From NCBI RefSeq assembly GCF_023062595.1, contig NZ_JALLAN010000001.1, positions 434,001-498,000 on the forward strand: DNA of 64,000 nucleotides. The letters are read 5' to 3'. This DNA is from Arthrobacter rhizosphaerae. Its GTDB lineage: Bacteria > Actinomycetota > Actinomycetes > Actinomycetales > Micrococcaceae. The notes beneath the pieces were generated by a model. The model did not search any database. It saw only the letters and a program-made list of their open reading frames with translations, and was not told the origin of the DNA. The translations under genes were made by a program, and so were the position numbers. This document shows, in pieces, positions 45,634 through 53,108 of the stretch (positions are counted from its first letter, which is position 1; each line of letters opens with the position of its first letter).

Positions 45634-46794
45634 CTAGTTCGCCAGCCACAGGTCGGGGCCGAATACCTCGTAATGGATGCTGGTGGCGGGGATTCCGGCG
45701 TCGATCGCTTCGCTGCGGATGTGCTTCATGAAGGGAAGCGGCCCGCAGAGGTAGAGTGAGGCGCCAGCCGGCAGATCCACATCGCGCAGGGACATCAAGC
45801 CCGCCTTGGCTCCGGCCGCTGGTTCCTCCAACCAGAGCTGCAGTTCGGCGCCGCCCAGGCGGTCGACGTCGTCCGTCATCTGTCCGCGGAGAGCCCAGCT
45901 GCCCAGATTGCTTTCAGCATGCAGAACCAGGACCTGGCGATCGGAGGCGGAATCCGCAAGGGACCGCAAGATGGACGCTGTGGGGGTGCAGCCGATTCCG
46001 GCTGACGCCAGAACCACAGGACCGTCCCCTTCCCTGAGGGTTATCTCGCCATAGGGGTTGGAGATTTCCAGCACATCCCCCACTTCGACATTGTTGTGCA
46101 GCACAGGTGACACTTCGCCGCCGTCATCAAGTTTCGTTGTGAAGGTTCGGCTGGCTCCCGCATCATCAGAGATTGAGTACTGCCGGACCTGCCGGAGTCC
46201 GTCCTCGAGCTGAACTTTGACGCTGACGTACTGACCAGGCAAAGCGGCAGTGACGGGTGTGTCATCGGCCGGCTCCAATGAGAACGTCATGGCGCCTGTC
46301 CCTGCGGGAGTCTTCGCCACAACCTTCCACGGGCTCCACATGCTGCCGTTGGCCTGCCCTGCGTAGAGCCCTTTCTCAAGCTTGATGAGGGCGTCTGCCA
46401 TGAGCCAGTACACCTCAGTCCAGGCCTCGGCGATCTCGGGCGTGATGACGTCAGCCAGGTCCTCCGCAATCGCCTCGAAGAGGTGCTTGTACACCACCTG
46501 ATATTGGGGTTCCGTGATGCCAAGAGAAGCGTGCTTGTGTGCAATCCGCGACAGAACGGCCTCCGGGACGGTGTCCGGGTTTGTCACCAGGTGGGTGGCA
46601 AAAGCTGCGATGCTGCCGGCCAGCGCCTGCTGCTGCGTCCCCGAGCGCTGATTGGAGCGGCTGAAGAGACCATCAAGGAGTTCCGGGTGTGCCGCGAAGA
46701 GACGTGCATAAAACTTTGGAGTAATGGCGCCAATCCGTGAGCCGACAAGCGGCAGGGTGGCTTCGATGACGGGGCGGGACTTGTCGGAGAGCAT
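45634..46794 (-). CDS. hmp: Flavohaemoprotein (nitric oxide dioxygenase)
   Basis: A 386-residue NO-detoxifying enzyme converting NO and O2 to nitrate with NAD(P)H. The N-terminal globin (residues 1-140) has Tyr29 in KFYARLF and the proximal haem His88 in AHKHASLG. The FAD domain (about 150-260) carries RQYSIS and the NAD domain the GIGCTPT loop. Full length. AGGAG lies 5 bases before the ATG. The upstream region holds two palindromes and the gene for an NsrR-type sensor on the same strand, so regulation by nitric oxide is likely. Confidence 0.95.
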   Translation of the reverse strand: MLSDKSRPVIEATLPLVGSRIGAITPKFYARLFAAHPELLDGLFSRSNQRSGTQQQALAGSIAAFATHLVTNPDTVPEAVLSRIAHKHASLGITEPQYQVVYKHLFEAIAEDLADVITPEIAEAWTEVYWLMADALIKLEKGLYAGQANGSMWSPWKVVAKTPAGTGAMTFSLEPADDTPVTAALPGQYVSVKVQLEDGLRQVRQYSISDDAGASRTFTTKLDDGGEVSPVLHNNVEVGDVLEISNPYGEITLREGDGPVVLASAGIGCTPTASILRSLADSASDRQVLVLHAESNLGSWALRGQMTDDVDRLGGAELQLWLEEPAAGAKAGLMSLRDVDLPAGASLYLCGPLPFMKHIRSEAIDAGIPATSIHYEVFGPDLWLAN

Positions 46795-46841
46795 TCATAC
46801 TCCTGAGATAGTGTTCCTGGACTGGTGGTCCGGCCCGGGTA

Positions 46842-46866
46842 ATACCCGTATTTGAAATACCAGTAT
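46842..46866. promoter_or_regulatory. Candidate NsrR operator upstream of hmp
   Basis: A 12-1-12 imperfect palindrome, ATACCCGTATTT-G-AAATACCAGTAT, with 10 of 12 positions matching and a perfect 13-base core. It is AT-rich in a GC-rich region, 48 bases upstream of the hmp start, where an NsrR repressor site is expected. Confidence 0.6.
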
Positions 46867-46876
46867 CTAACTTCAG

Positions 46877-46893
46877 TTCTACACGGTGTAGAA
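46877..46893. promoter_or_regulatory. Second palindrome upstream of hmp
   Basis: TTCTACAC-G-GTGTAGAA, a perfect 8-1-8 inverted repeat, 11 bases further from hmp than the first. It does not share the sequence of the first palindrome, so it may be bound by a different regulator or form a hairpin downstream of nsrR. Confidence 0.45.
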
Positions 46894-46961
46894 GATGAAT
46901 CAAAACCCGACTCCCCTATGTGCCGGCATGGGCTGAACCAGCGCGAAACAGCTGGGTGGCC

Positions 46962-47411
46962 TCAGATTCCCGGATGCAGGCCGATCGTATGGAAGACGGG
47001 AAGCATCTGGCGAGACCCTGGGAGGCTGGCAATAACAATCCCGTCCAACTCACCGTAGAACGCTTCGCGGGCCCGGGACAGCGCAACACGCAACTTGCAC
47101 TCGTCGATCAATGGGCACCGACCGGCCAGTCCCACACACTCAGCGGGATCGGCCCTTGTATCAAGCTGCCTTAGCAGTTGCCCTACGGTGGACACGCGGC
47201 CGGCCGGGGTTAGACGGGAACCGCCTTTTCTGCCGCGCTCGACGTCGATCACGCCCAGCTCCCGTAGCTTCGCCATGGCCTTGCTGACATGGTTATACGG
47301 CGTGTTTACGGCGTCGGCGATATTTTGAGTGGTGAGCAAGGTGCCCGCAGGTGCAGCGGCAAGCACCATCACGGCGCGCAGGCTCACATCCGCGAAGGCA
47401 TTGATCTTCAT
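46962..47411 (-). CDS. nsrR: Rrf2 family iron-sulfur regulator, NsrR type
   Basis: A 149-residue winged-helix regulator that senses nitric oxide through a [4Fe-4S] cluster. With the ATG at 47411 the cluster ligands fall at Cys92, Cys99 and Cys105 (ECVGLAGRCPLIDEC) and Asp8 (AFADVS), nearly the Asp8/Cys93/Cys99/Cys105 set known for Streptomyces coelicolor NsrR. The helix-turn-helix is TTQNIADAVNTPYNHVSKAMAKL (about 27-49). TAAGCT (47423-47418, minus) lies 6 bases before this ATG, so the TTG one codon earlier is not the start. hmp follows 167 bases downstream on the same strand. Confidence 0.88.
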   Translation of the reverse strand: MKINAFADVSLRAVMVLAAAPAGTLLTTQNIADAVNTPYNHVSKAMAKLRELGVIDVERGRKGGSRLTPAGRVSTVGQLLRQLDTRADPAECVGLAGRCPLIDECKLRVALSRAREAFYGELDGIVIASLPGSRQMLPVFHTIGLHPGI

Positions 47412-47515
47412 CAAGCAAGCTTACGAGCGCGCTCCGAGCCTTGGAAAACAGCACACCATCCGGACCTGCCGCGCGGTTCCTCAAATGTTGATACCGCCCA
47501 CCGTAGGCTGTCCCC

Positions 47516-48067
47516 GTGACACCTTCACCAGCCACAGCGGCGTCCACTCTCGTAGCTCAGTCAGCCCCTGCCCAATGGTGGGAGATCGTCGCCGCCTTGG
47601 GTCCGCTTGCTGTCCTCCTGGCTGCTGTCGCTGCGGCGGTCGTCGGGCTACTGACCCTGCGTCAGAAGGCACAAGCGGACGCCTTTGCCTTGGCGCAGAA
47701 GTCGGAAGCTGACAGCCGGTCAGAATGGTGGCGGCGCACGCAGTGGGCCATGGACAGGGCGTTGGGCAGCGAGGACGATGTAAAGGCCCTCGGACTGGCA
47801 GCGCTGTCCGTTCTTAGCGAGAGCGAGCTGGCCCGGGAGGAAGAGTTGAGGCTGCTCGACATTGCCTGGAAGTCGGTAATCGAAAGAGATGAGGACCTCG
47901 AAGTCCGGCCTGCGCGGACGAGTGCCGCCAAAATCGGTGTCTCGGCACAGGGGTCTGATCAGCGGGTGAGGGCGGCGGCAGCAAAGCTTCGCGTCGCCCT
48001 GGACCGGCGCCTCGGACGCCACACACCGAAGTCGATAAAGGACCTGGCAGAGCAAGACTTCCGGTAA
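47516..48067 (+). CDS. Membrane-anchored protein of unknown function
   Basis: A 183-residue protein with one N-terminal membrane segment (residues about 24-46, EIVAALGPLAVLLAAVAAAVVGLL) followed by a charged, mostly helical domain (QKAQADAFALAQKSEADSRSE...). No known domain recognised. The GTG at 47516 follows TAGGCT (47504-47509) by 6 bases, a leaderless start. It diverges from nsrR and ends at a bidirectional terminator. Confidence 0.75.
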   Translation: MTPSPATAASTLVAQSAPAQWWEIVAALGPLAVLLAAVAAAVVGLLTLRQKAQADAFALAQKSEADSRSEWWRRTQWAMDRALGSEDDVKALGLAALSVLSESELAREEELRLLDIAWKSVIERDEDLEVRPARTSAAKIGVSAQGSDQRVRAAAAKLRVALDRRLGRHTPKSIKDLAEQDFR

Positions 48068-48078
48068 AAGCCCACAAC

Positions 48079-48109
48079 AAAGGGCGGCCAGTTCACCGGA
48101 CCGCCCTTT
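48079..48109. terminator. Bidirectional terminator hairpin
   Basis: AAAGGGCGG (48079-48087) pairs with CCGCCCTTT (48101-48109) across a 13-base loop, between two convergent genes. Confidence 0.7.
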
Positions 48110-48118
48110 GGGAACGCT

Positions 48119-48490
48119 CTACCTCGTTTGCAGCACGTTCCAGAGAATCAGGTCGTGGGCGTGCTTGGCCTTGTCGTCACCACGGAAATCCGCTTCTTTG
48201 ATGCTGCCGCCCGTATCAATCCCGATACTGGAAGACGATGCGAAGCGGCCCAGCATTGACCTGTTGGACAGCATGGAGACCGAGCGAATGTTCTTATAGG
48301 GCACGGAAACGACGGCAACCTTGTTACCGACGAAGCTCTTGTCCTGCAAAATAATGCGCATGTTGGTAATGCCTACAAAGCCCGTTCCGACGCCGATACA
48401 GTCGTAGACCGCATATACCGTTTCCCCTTGCAGGAGCCCCGCGTTTATCTGCTCGAGCTGTTCTGGCTTGTCATAAATAATTTGTGTCAT
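48119..48490 (-). CDS. Small bacterial PH-domain-like protein
   Basis: A 123-residue soluble protein with a strand pattern like the bacterial PH fold: GETVYAVYDCIGVGTGFVGITNMRIILQD, then VAVVSVPYKNIRSVSMLSN and a final helix HAHDLILWNVL. It has no membrane segment or signal. Function unknown. GGGGA stands about 9 bases before the ATG. Confidence 0.7.
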   Translation of the reverse strand: MTQIIYDKPEQLEQINAGLLQGETVYAVYDCIGVGTGFVGITNMRIILQDKSFVGNKVAVVSVPYKNIRSVSMLSNRSMLGRFASSSSIGIDTGGSIKEADFRGDDKAKHAHDLILWNVLQTR

Positions 48491-48523
48491 AGGTGTTCCC
48501 CGGTTTAATCCTGAGTTGTTTAG

Positions 48524-49090
48524 TTACTCGCGCAGGGGGATGCCCTTGGCGTCCCGCTGGAAGTAGCTGGCACCGGCAAGAATCATGATGCCTTCCACGA
48601 CGCCCCAGAGCCCTACCAGGCCCAATGTGAAGATTCCCACCACAACTGTCAGGACAAGCTGGATGACTCCGATTGTGGTGTACCCAAGATAGAAGCGGTG
48701 GATGCCGAGTCCGCCGAGGAAAATTCCTAAGAGCCCGGCGGCAATCTTGGACTTCGGCTGGGGGTAGCCGTAGGCCTGGTTGGGCATCGGAGGCTGCTGG
48801 GACATCTGAGGGTATTGGCCCTGGTACTGCTGGGGTGCCGCCGGCGGATAGGCCTGGTACTGGGGCGCGGCGGGAGGCTGCAGGTACTGGGGCTGCTCTG
48901 CGGGAGGCTGCTGGTACGCGGGCGCAGCGGGCGGCTGCTGGTATGCGGGCGCGGCGGGAGGCTGCTGGGCCTGGTACTGGTGTGGCGCCTGCGGTGGGTA
49001 CGGTGACTGTCCGACCGGAGCCGACTGGTCCGATGCCGGCGCTGTTGACTCGCTGTTATCCGCAGGGTTTTCAGCGGAGGGGTGGGTCAT
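48524..49090 (-). CDS. TM2-domain membrane protein with Pro/Gln-rich N-terminus
   Basis: A 188-residue protein. The first 115 residues are disordered and rich in Pro, Gln, Ala and Tyr, with tandem QPPAAPAYQ-type repeats. The last 70 residues form a TM2 domain: KSKIAAGLLGIFLGGLGIHRFYLG, then two membrane helices around a GIFTLGLVGLWGVVEGI turn. Such proteins are widespread in actinobacteria; their role is unclear. The ATG at 49090 with AAAGG upstream is preferred over the frame from 49333. Confidence 0.88.
   Translation of the reverse strand: MTHPSAENPADNSESTAPASDQSAPVGQSPYPPQAPHQYQAQQPPAAPAYQQPPAAPAYQQPPAEQPQYLQPPAAPQYQAYPPAAPQQYQGQYPQMSQQPPMPNQAYGYPQPKSKIAAGLLGIFLGGLGIHRFYLGYTTIGVIQLVLTVVVGIFTLGLVGLWGVVEGIMILAGASYFQRDAKGIPLRE
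48911..48964 (-). repeat. Two tandem 27-base repeats within the TM2 gene
   Basis: Positions 48911-48937 and 48938-48964 differ at three bases and encode the unit QPPAAPAYQ twice. A partial third copy continues downstream. Such units can expand or contract by slippage. Confidence 0.8.
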
Positions 49091-49286
49091 GGTGGTGCCT
49101 TTCGATGAAATGGTGAGGTAGCCCAAGGACTCCGGGCTGCAGCACCGTCGAAAGACGGCATCCCCCAATAATCCACGTGCCCTCATCATTGTGTCGGATG
49201 ATAAGGCCGGTGCACGGTATTTCGTCACGCGACCCGCCCATATCGCAGGGCCGCTGTACCAGGCTCTGGTTCGGCCGGAAGGCAAA

Positions 49287-49325
49287 AAAATAGGGGGGTG
49301 CTTCCCGTTCGCTGGAAGCACCCCC
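49287..49325 (-). terminator. Terminator after the csbD-like gene
   Basis: On the minus strand GGGGGTGCTTCC (49325-49314) pairs with GGAAGCACCCCC (49305-49294), followed by CTATTTTTTT. Confidence 0.88.
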
Positions 49326-49339
49326 GGTATCAATGTCGT

Positions 49340-49516
49340 TCAGTCGCGCTTAAAGGCGTCCTTGACCTTTTCGCCTGCCTGCTTCAGGTCCGCTTTGGCC
49401 TGGTCTGTTTCACCTTCAGCTTCGAGCCGCTCGTCGTCCGTCATCTTGCCCGCGGCTTCCTTGGCCTTACCGGTCATTTTCTCGCCGGCATTTTCCATCT
49501 TGTCGCCAAGTCCCAT
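49340..49516 (-). CDS. CsbD-like general stress protein
   Basis: A 58-residue hydrophilic protein, MGLGDKMENAGEKMTGKAKE..., of the CsbD family: lysine, glutamate and alanine rich, helical, typically made under general stress, with unknown biochemical role. Read directly from the sequence: the start CAT (minus-strand ATG) is at 49514-49516, preceded by a strong GGGGAGGA about 6 bases away, and a TGA at 49340-49342. A perfect hairpin AGCCGA-N5-TCGGCT lies in its leader. A strong terminator follows. Confidence 0.88.
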   Translation of the reverse strand: MGLGDKMENAGEKMTGKAKEAAGKMTDDERLEAEGETDQAKADLKQAGEKVKDAFKRD

Positions 49517-49540
49517 TGCTGGTCCTCCCCTGCTCGGAGC

Positions 49541-49557
49541 CGATTTTGTCGGCTGCT
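49541..49557 (-). promoter_or_regulatory. Hairpin in the leader of the csbD-like gene
   Basis: AGCCGA and TCGGCT flank CAAAA on the minus strand, forming a perfect 6-bp stem about 25 bases before the start codon. It may protect or pause the leader RNA. Function not established. Confidence 0.35.
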
Positions 49558-49647
49558 GATGCCTTCAGTTTAGGACTGCAAAGGGAAGGGAGGAAGAGCA
49601 CTCAGAAGGCTTCCTGAACCCTTTTCAGGCAAGCGGGAAAACGACTG

Positions 49648-49869
49648 CTATTGCCTGTTGCGCAGGCTGCGACGGAAGAGGTCCGCTACAGCAAGAGAAC
49701 CAGCAATCAATGTGGCGGCGACGGCTACATAGACCAGCATCAGCCAGGTCAGGGTGGTTACAAGGGGCTTCGGATCGCTGAGGAAGGAGAACCCACCCAG
49801 AAGTCCAACCATCCAAAACAAGACGACGCCCCCTGCTACTGCCGCTCCTGGAACGTATTCCTTCTTCAT
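49648..49869 (-). CDS. Small two-helix membrane protein of unknown function
   Basis: A 73-residue protein with two membrane helices (VPGAAVAGGVVLFWMVGLLGGFS and TLTWLMLVYVAVAATLIAGSLAV) and a basic end (DLFRRSLRNRQ). No family recognised. The second of two adjacent ATG codons (49869) has GAGGGA 6 bases upstream and is preferred. Longer frame starts up to 49950 add a segment without hydrophobic pattern. Confidence 0.65.
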   Translation of the reverse strand: MKKEYVPGAAVAGGVVLFWMVGLLGGFSFLSDPKPLVTTLTWLMLVYVAVAATLIAGSLAVADLFRRSLRNRQ

Positions 49870-49982
49870 CATGAATCCCTCACTCGTTGCCACCGCGTCA
49901 CCATGCCGCTCAACATCCAGTATGGGACGGCGGAAAGCCCAAAAATGCACGGACGGGGCAAGTGTGAGGAAGTCAACAGAGG

Positions 49983-52199
49983 CTATTCTCCAAGCTGCCG
50001 TCGAGCCCCCTCTTGAAGCATGTTCCTCACCCGGTCAACCAATGACCTGTAGCGCATGTTTGCATCCAGGTCCTCGACCAGAACAGCACCATCAGGACCC
50101 GCCAGGGGAATGCACCAATTAGGGTACTGCTCATGCGTTCCAGGCTGGTTCTGGGTCCGTGTCTCCCCCACGGCGTCCACCAGCGCAATACCCAAAAGGG
50201 ACGACGGCGTCAGGACGGTAAAGGCGTACAAGGCCTCCACAATCCGTTGAATTTCCTGTTGCCGCAGGGCCGGTTCCTGTTGATCCTGCCGATTCCGAGG
50301 ACCAGGGGCGTCCAGGAGCACACCCTGCTCACGAAGAAGGGCCAACACAGCCTTCTGCTCAGCTGCCGCTTCTGCCCGCTCCTCCTCCACCGGGCGGCGG
50401 AGCAAGCCTAGGGATTCGCGGAGGGTCACGTGTTCCCCGGCGAGATAACCAGCAGTCGGAGGCAAATCATGCGTATTGACGCTGGTGAGGCACTGCTGAC
50501 GGTATCTGTCCGGTACAAAGGGCCCGCCGGCGTCCTGCTCGAACCAAAGAATGGAGGTTCCAAAAATCCCGCGCTCCGACAGGTAACCCCGCACCCAGGG
50601 CTCAAAGACGCCAAGATCCTCACCAATTACCACAGCGTCGGCCCGCTGGGCTTCAAGAGCCAGGATCCCGATCAGTGCTTCGTGATCGTAGTAGACGTAA
50701 GCACCTTGTTCGGGACCGCTCCCTTTCGGAATCCACCAGAGCCTGAAGAGGCCCAGGATGTGGTCGACGCGCACGCCGCCTGCATGCCGGAGGATGGTTC
50801 GGAGCATGTCCCGGTATGGCGCATACCCTGCTTCTGCAAGCCTTGCCGGATGCCAAGGGGGTTGGGACCAGTCTTGACCCTGCTGGTTGAACATGTCGGG
50901 AGGGGCGCCAACTGTCACTCCATGCGCCAAAACATCGGCGAGCATCCAGGCATCTGCGCCGTTCGTTTTTACGCCTACCGCGAGGTCATGGATGACGCCC
51001 AGTGCCATGCCCGATTGCTTGGCTACACGCTGTGCGGACTCCAGTTGCTGGTCACAGATCCATTGCAGCCAACTGTGGAACTCCACCCTGTCTGCCAGCA
51101 GTTCACGTTGCTCGTTCGAATATGGGGTGGACGGTGAAGCTGCCTCAGCACGCCATTCAGGCGCCGAAGGGTGAAGCCTTTCAGCAAGCGCGCACCAGAG
51201 CGCGAAGTCAGCGAGTCCGGCTCCCTGGTCTGCGCGGAATCTTTCGAACTGACGCGAGCGGGAGGCACTGCGCTCGACGTCGAAAATCAGTTCCAGCGCT
51301 GCGAGCTTGGCACCATAACTGGAATTGCGGTCCAGCAGGTCGCTTGTCTGGTTCGCAGGATAGAGCTGGGATGCGTACTTCTCTACATGTGCCCGGCTGC
51401 CCGGCTCGAGATAGGCGTACTCGGGGATCTCCTCCACCCTGATGTACAGAGGATTAAAAAAGCGCCGCGTTGTGGGCAAATACGGTGAGTCTTCAATGGG
51501 CGTGCGGGGCTCGGCCGCATGCAGCGGGTTGACGAGGATGAAGCCAGCCCCATCCTCGCCCGAAATCGCCGCCAGATCCGTGAGGTCACTGAAGTCTCCG
51601 ATCCCCCAGGAGCGGCTGGATCTCACCGAGTACAGCTGGGCCAGCAAACCCCAACTCCGGTTTTGAGCGAGGTCGACGCTTGTCTTCAAGATTTCCGGCG
51701 TGACCACGAGGGCACACTCGGCATGTGTGCCTTCAACGTCCGCCTGCAAGGTATGCCAGCCAAGGGGCAGGTATTCGGGAATGGCGAAGGTTGCCCGAAT
51801 AGTGGGTATGCCATCGATTAAACGGGGTTCTTCCCAATCATCTTTTTGAAGGACGTCGTGGTGGAGGCCATCTTCACTCGTGATTGAGACGCGCACGGCC
51901 TTCCCCTGGGGCACGTGTACCTCCACATGGAATTCCTGGCCCTCCCGGACCACCACCACGGGAGGCAGAATCCTCCTCCATGGTGCCAGTTCGACGTCAT
52001 GGATTGCGGCCCGTATCCCTTCATCGGTATCCGTATCCACGCCCAGCGCACCAAGCACGGTTTTCAACGTGGCATCAGAGACCTTCCGTTCTGCGCCGTC
52101 CCAGCCCTGGAATACTGTTCCGACTCCATGGGCAGCTGCCAATTCCCTGAGCAGCGCCTGCGAGTTTTCCGTCTGATCAATTCCCGTGTGATCCGCCAT
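49983..52199 (-). CDS. malQ: 4-alpha-glucanotransferase (amylomaltase, GH77)
   Basis: A 738-residue GH77 disproportionating enzyme that transfers maltodextrin units in maltose and glycogen metabolism. The catalytic core contains GVRVDHILGLFRLWWIP (nucleophile Asp), VVIGEDLGVFEPWV (acid/base Glu) and TSVNTHDLPPTAGY. The N-terminal 160 residues form beta domains typical of the longer actinobacterial form. TAGAGT (52212-52207, minus) stands 7 bases before the ATG, so it is probably leaderless. It diverges from the M50-type gene. Confidence 0.94.
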   Translation of the reverse strand: MADHTGIDQTENSQALLRELAAAHGVGTVFQGWDGAERKVSDATLKTVLGALGVDTDTDEGIRAAIHDVELAPWRRILPPVVVVREGQEFHVEVHVPQGKAVRVSITSEDGLHHDVLQKDDWEEPRLIDGIPTIRATFAIPEYLPLGWHTLQADVEGTHAECALVVTPEILKTSVDLAQNRSWGLLAQLYSVRSSRSWGIGDFSDLTDLAAISGEDGAGFILVNPLHAAEPRTPIEDSPYLPTTRRFFNPLYIRVEEIPEYAYLEPGSRAHVEKYASQLYPANQTSDLLDRNSSYGAKLAALELIFDVERSASRSRQFERFRADQGAGLADFALWCALAERLHPSAPEWRAEAASPSTPYSNEQRELLADRVEFHSWLQWICDQQLESAQRVAKQSGMALGVIHDLAVGVKTNGADAWMLADVLAHGVTVGAPPDMFNQQGQDWSQPPWHPARLAEAGYAPYRDMLRTILRHAGGVRVDHILGLFRLWWIPKGSGPEQGAYVYYDHEALIGILALEAQRADAVVIGEDLGVFEPWVRGYLSERGIFGTSILWFEQDAGGPFVPDRYRQQCLTSVNTHDLPPTAGYLAGEHVTLRESLGLLRRPVEEERAEAAAEQKAVLALLREQGVLLDAPGPRNRQDQQEPALRQQEIQRIVEALYAFTVLTPSSLLGIALVDAVGETRTQNQPGTHEQYPNWCIPLAGPDGAVLVEDLDANMRYRSLVDRVRNMLQEGARRQLGE

Positions 52200-52290
52200 G
52201 GCCCTAACTCTATTGGCTCACGGTGGAGGCGTGGGACGACGATTTGGAGCTTTAGACTCGCGGGGGTCTCCCACGCTAGCCTAGATCCCT

Positions 52291-52320
52291 ATGGCTGACT
52301 CCGAACGCTTTCCCGAATGA
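52291..52320 (+). CDS. Nine-codon leader ORF coupled to the M50-type gene
   Basis: ATG at 52291 starts a frame encoding MADSERFPE and stops at TGA 52318-52320, overlapping the ATG of the next gene by the sequence ATGA. TAGCCT (52277-52282) lies 8 bases before this ATG, placing it at the 5' end of the message. The downstream gene has no Shine-Dalgarno of its own, so translation of this mini-ORF could provide its ribosomes by coupling. Whether the peptide itself matters is unknown. Confidence 0.55.
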   Translation: MADSERFPE

Positions 52321-53060
52321 ACCTGCTGGAGATGTTATGGGAGCGGATCGTTGCCGGATTTTCGCAGGCCGCCGTTCCCGTCGTCCCACTCCCGGAACTC
52401 CTCATGGTCATTGCAGTGGCGATTGTGCTTTCCGTGCCCAGAGCGACCTGGAAGTATTTCGGACTCCTGGCCACTGTGGTTCATGAACTCGGCCATGCCT
52501 TTGCTGCGCTGTCCAGCGGTCAACGGCTGGGCGGTATCCAGCTCAGGTTAAACCATTCAGGAACCACGCTGTCTTTTAGCCGCGGCCGCTTTCCTGCCAT
52601 CTGGTCGGGATTCTGGGGATATCCGGTGCCGGCGATAGTGGGAGCTTCCCTGGTCTGGGCAGGGTTCAACGGTTGGGGTCCGGCGGCAATGTCCCTCGGC
52701 GTCATTATTCTGCTGGCGGCGCTCCTCTTCATCCGCAATGCAGTCGGGGTGCTGATCATGGCCGCGGGAATCCTGTTGGCTTGTGCTCTGGTTCTCTTCG
52801 TACCGCCGGAGCTTAACAGCCATCTGGTCATCGTTCTGGGCCTGGCGTTGCTCGTGGCTGCTGTGAGGGACCTCGGAAAACTTATCCACGTACATTTCAG
52901 ACGCAGGGAACAGCTGGCCACCTCAGATGCCTACTTGCTGTATCGCGCGACGTCGATTCCCTCCGGAGTCTGGATCGTACTGTTTAGCAGTGTGGTGGGG
53001 GCAGCCTGGCTCTTTGCCTGGCAACCCATTTCAGCTGTTTTCGCGATCGCAATTCCCTGA
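52317..53060 (+). CDS. M50B-like membrane metallopeptidase
   Basis: A 247-residue polytopic protein with the zinc motif VVHELGHAF (His56, Glu57, His60) at the end of the second membrane region and about six further hydrophobic segments. It resembles the M50B-like peptidase family common in actinobacteria. Substrate unknown; the second metal-ligand motif typical of site-2 proteases is not clear, so catalytic activity is not certain. Its ATG overlaps the stop of the nine-codon leader ORF. Confidence 0.8.
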   Translation: MNLLEMLWERIVAGFSQAAVPVVPLPELLMVIAVAIVLSVPRATWKYFGLLATVVHELGHAFAALSSGQRLGGIQLRLNHSGTTLSFSRGRFPAIWSGFWGYPVPAIVGASLVWAGFNGWGPAAMSLGVIILLAALLFIRNAVGVLIMAAGILLACALVLFVPPELNSHLVIVLGLALLVAAVRDLGKLIHVHFRRREQLATSDAYLLYRATSIPSGVWIVLFSSVVGAAWLFAWQPISAVFAIAIP

Positions 53061-53108
53061 CCTCCCGCAGCTTGCCACTCCTGTGGAAGCCGGGTTTAGT
53101 CTGAAGAG

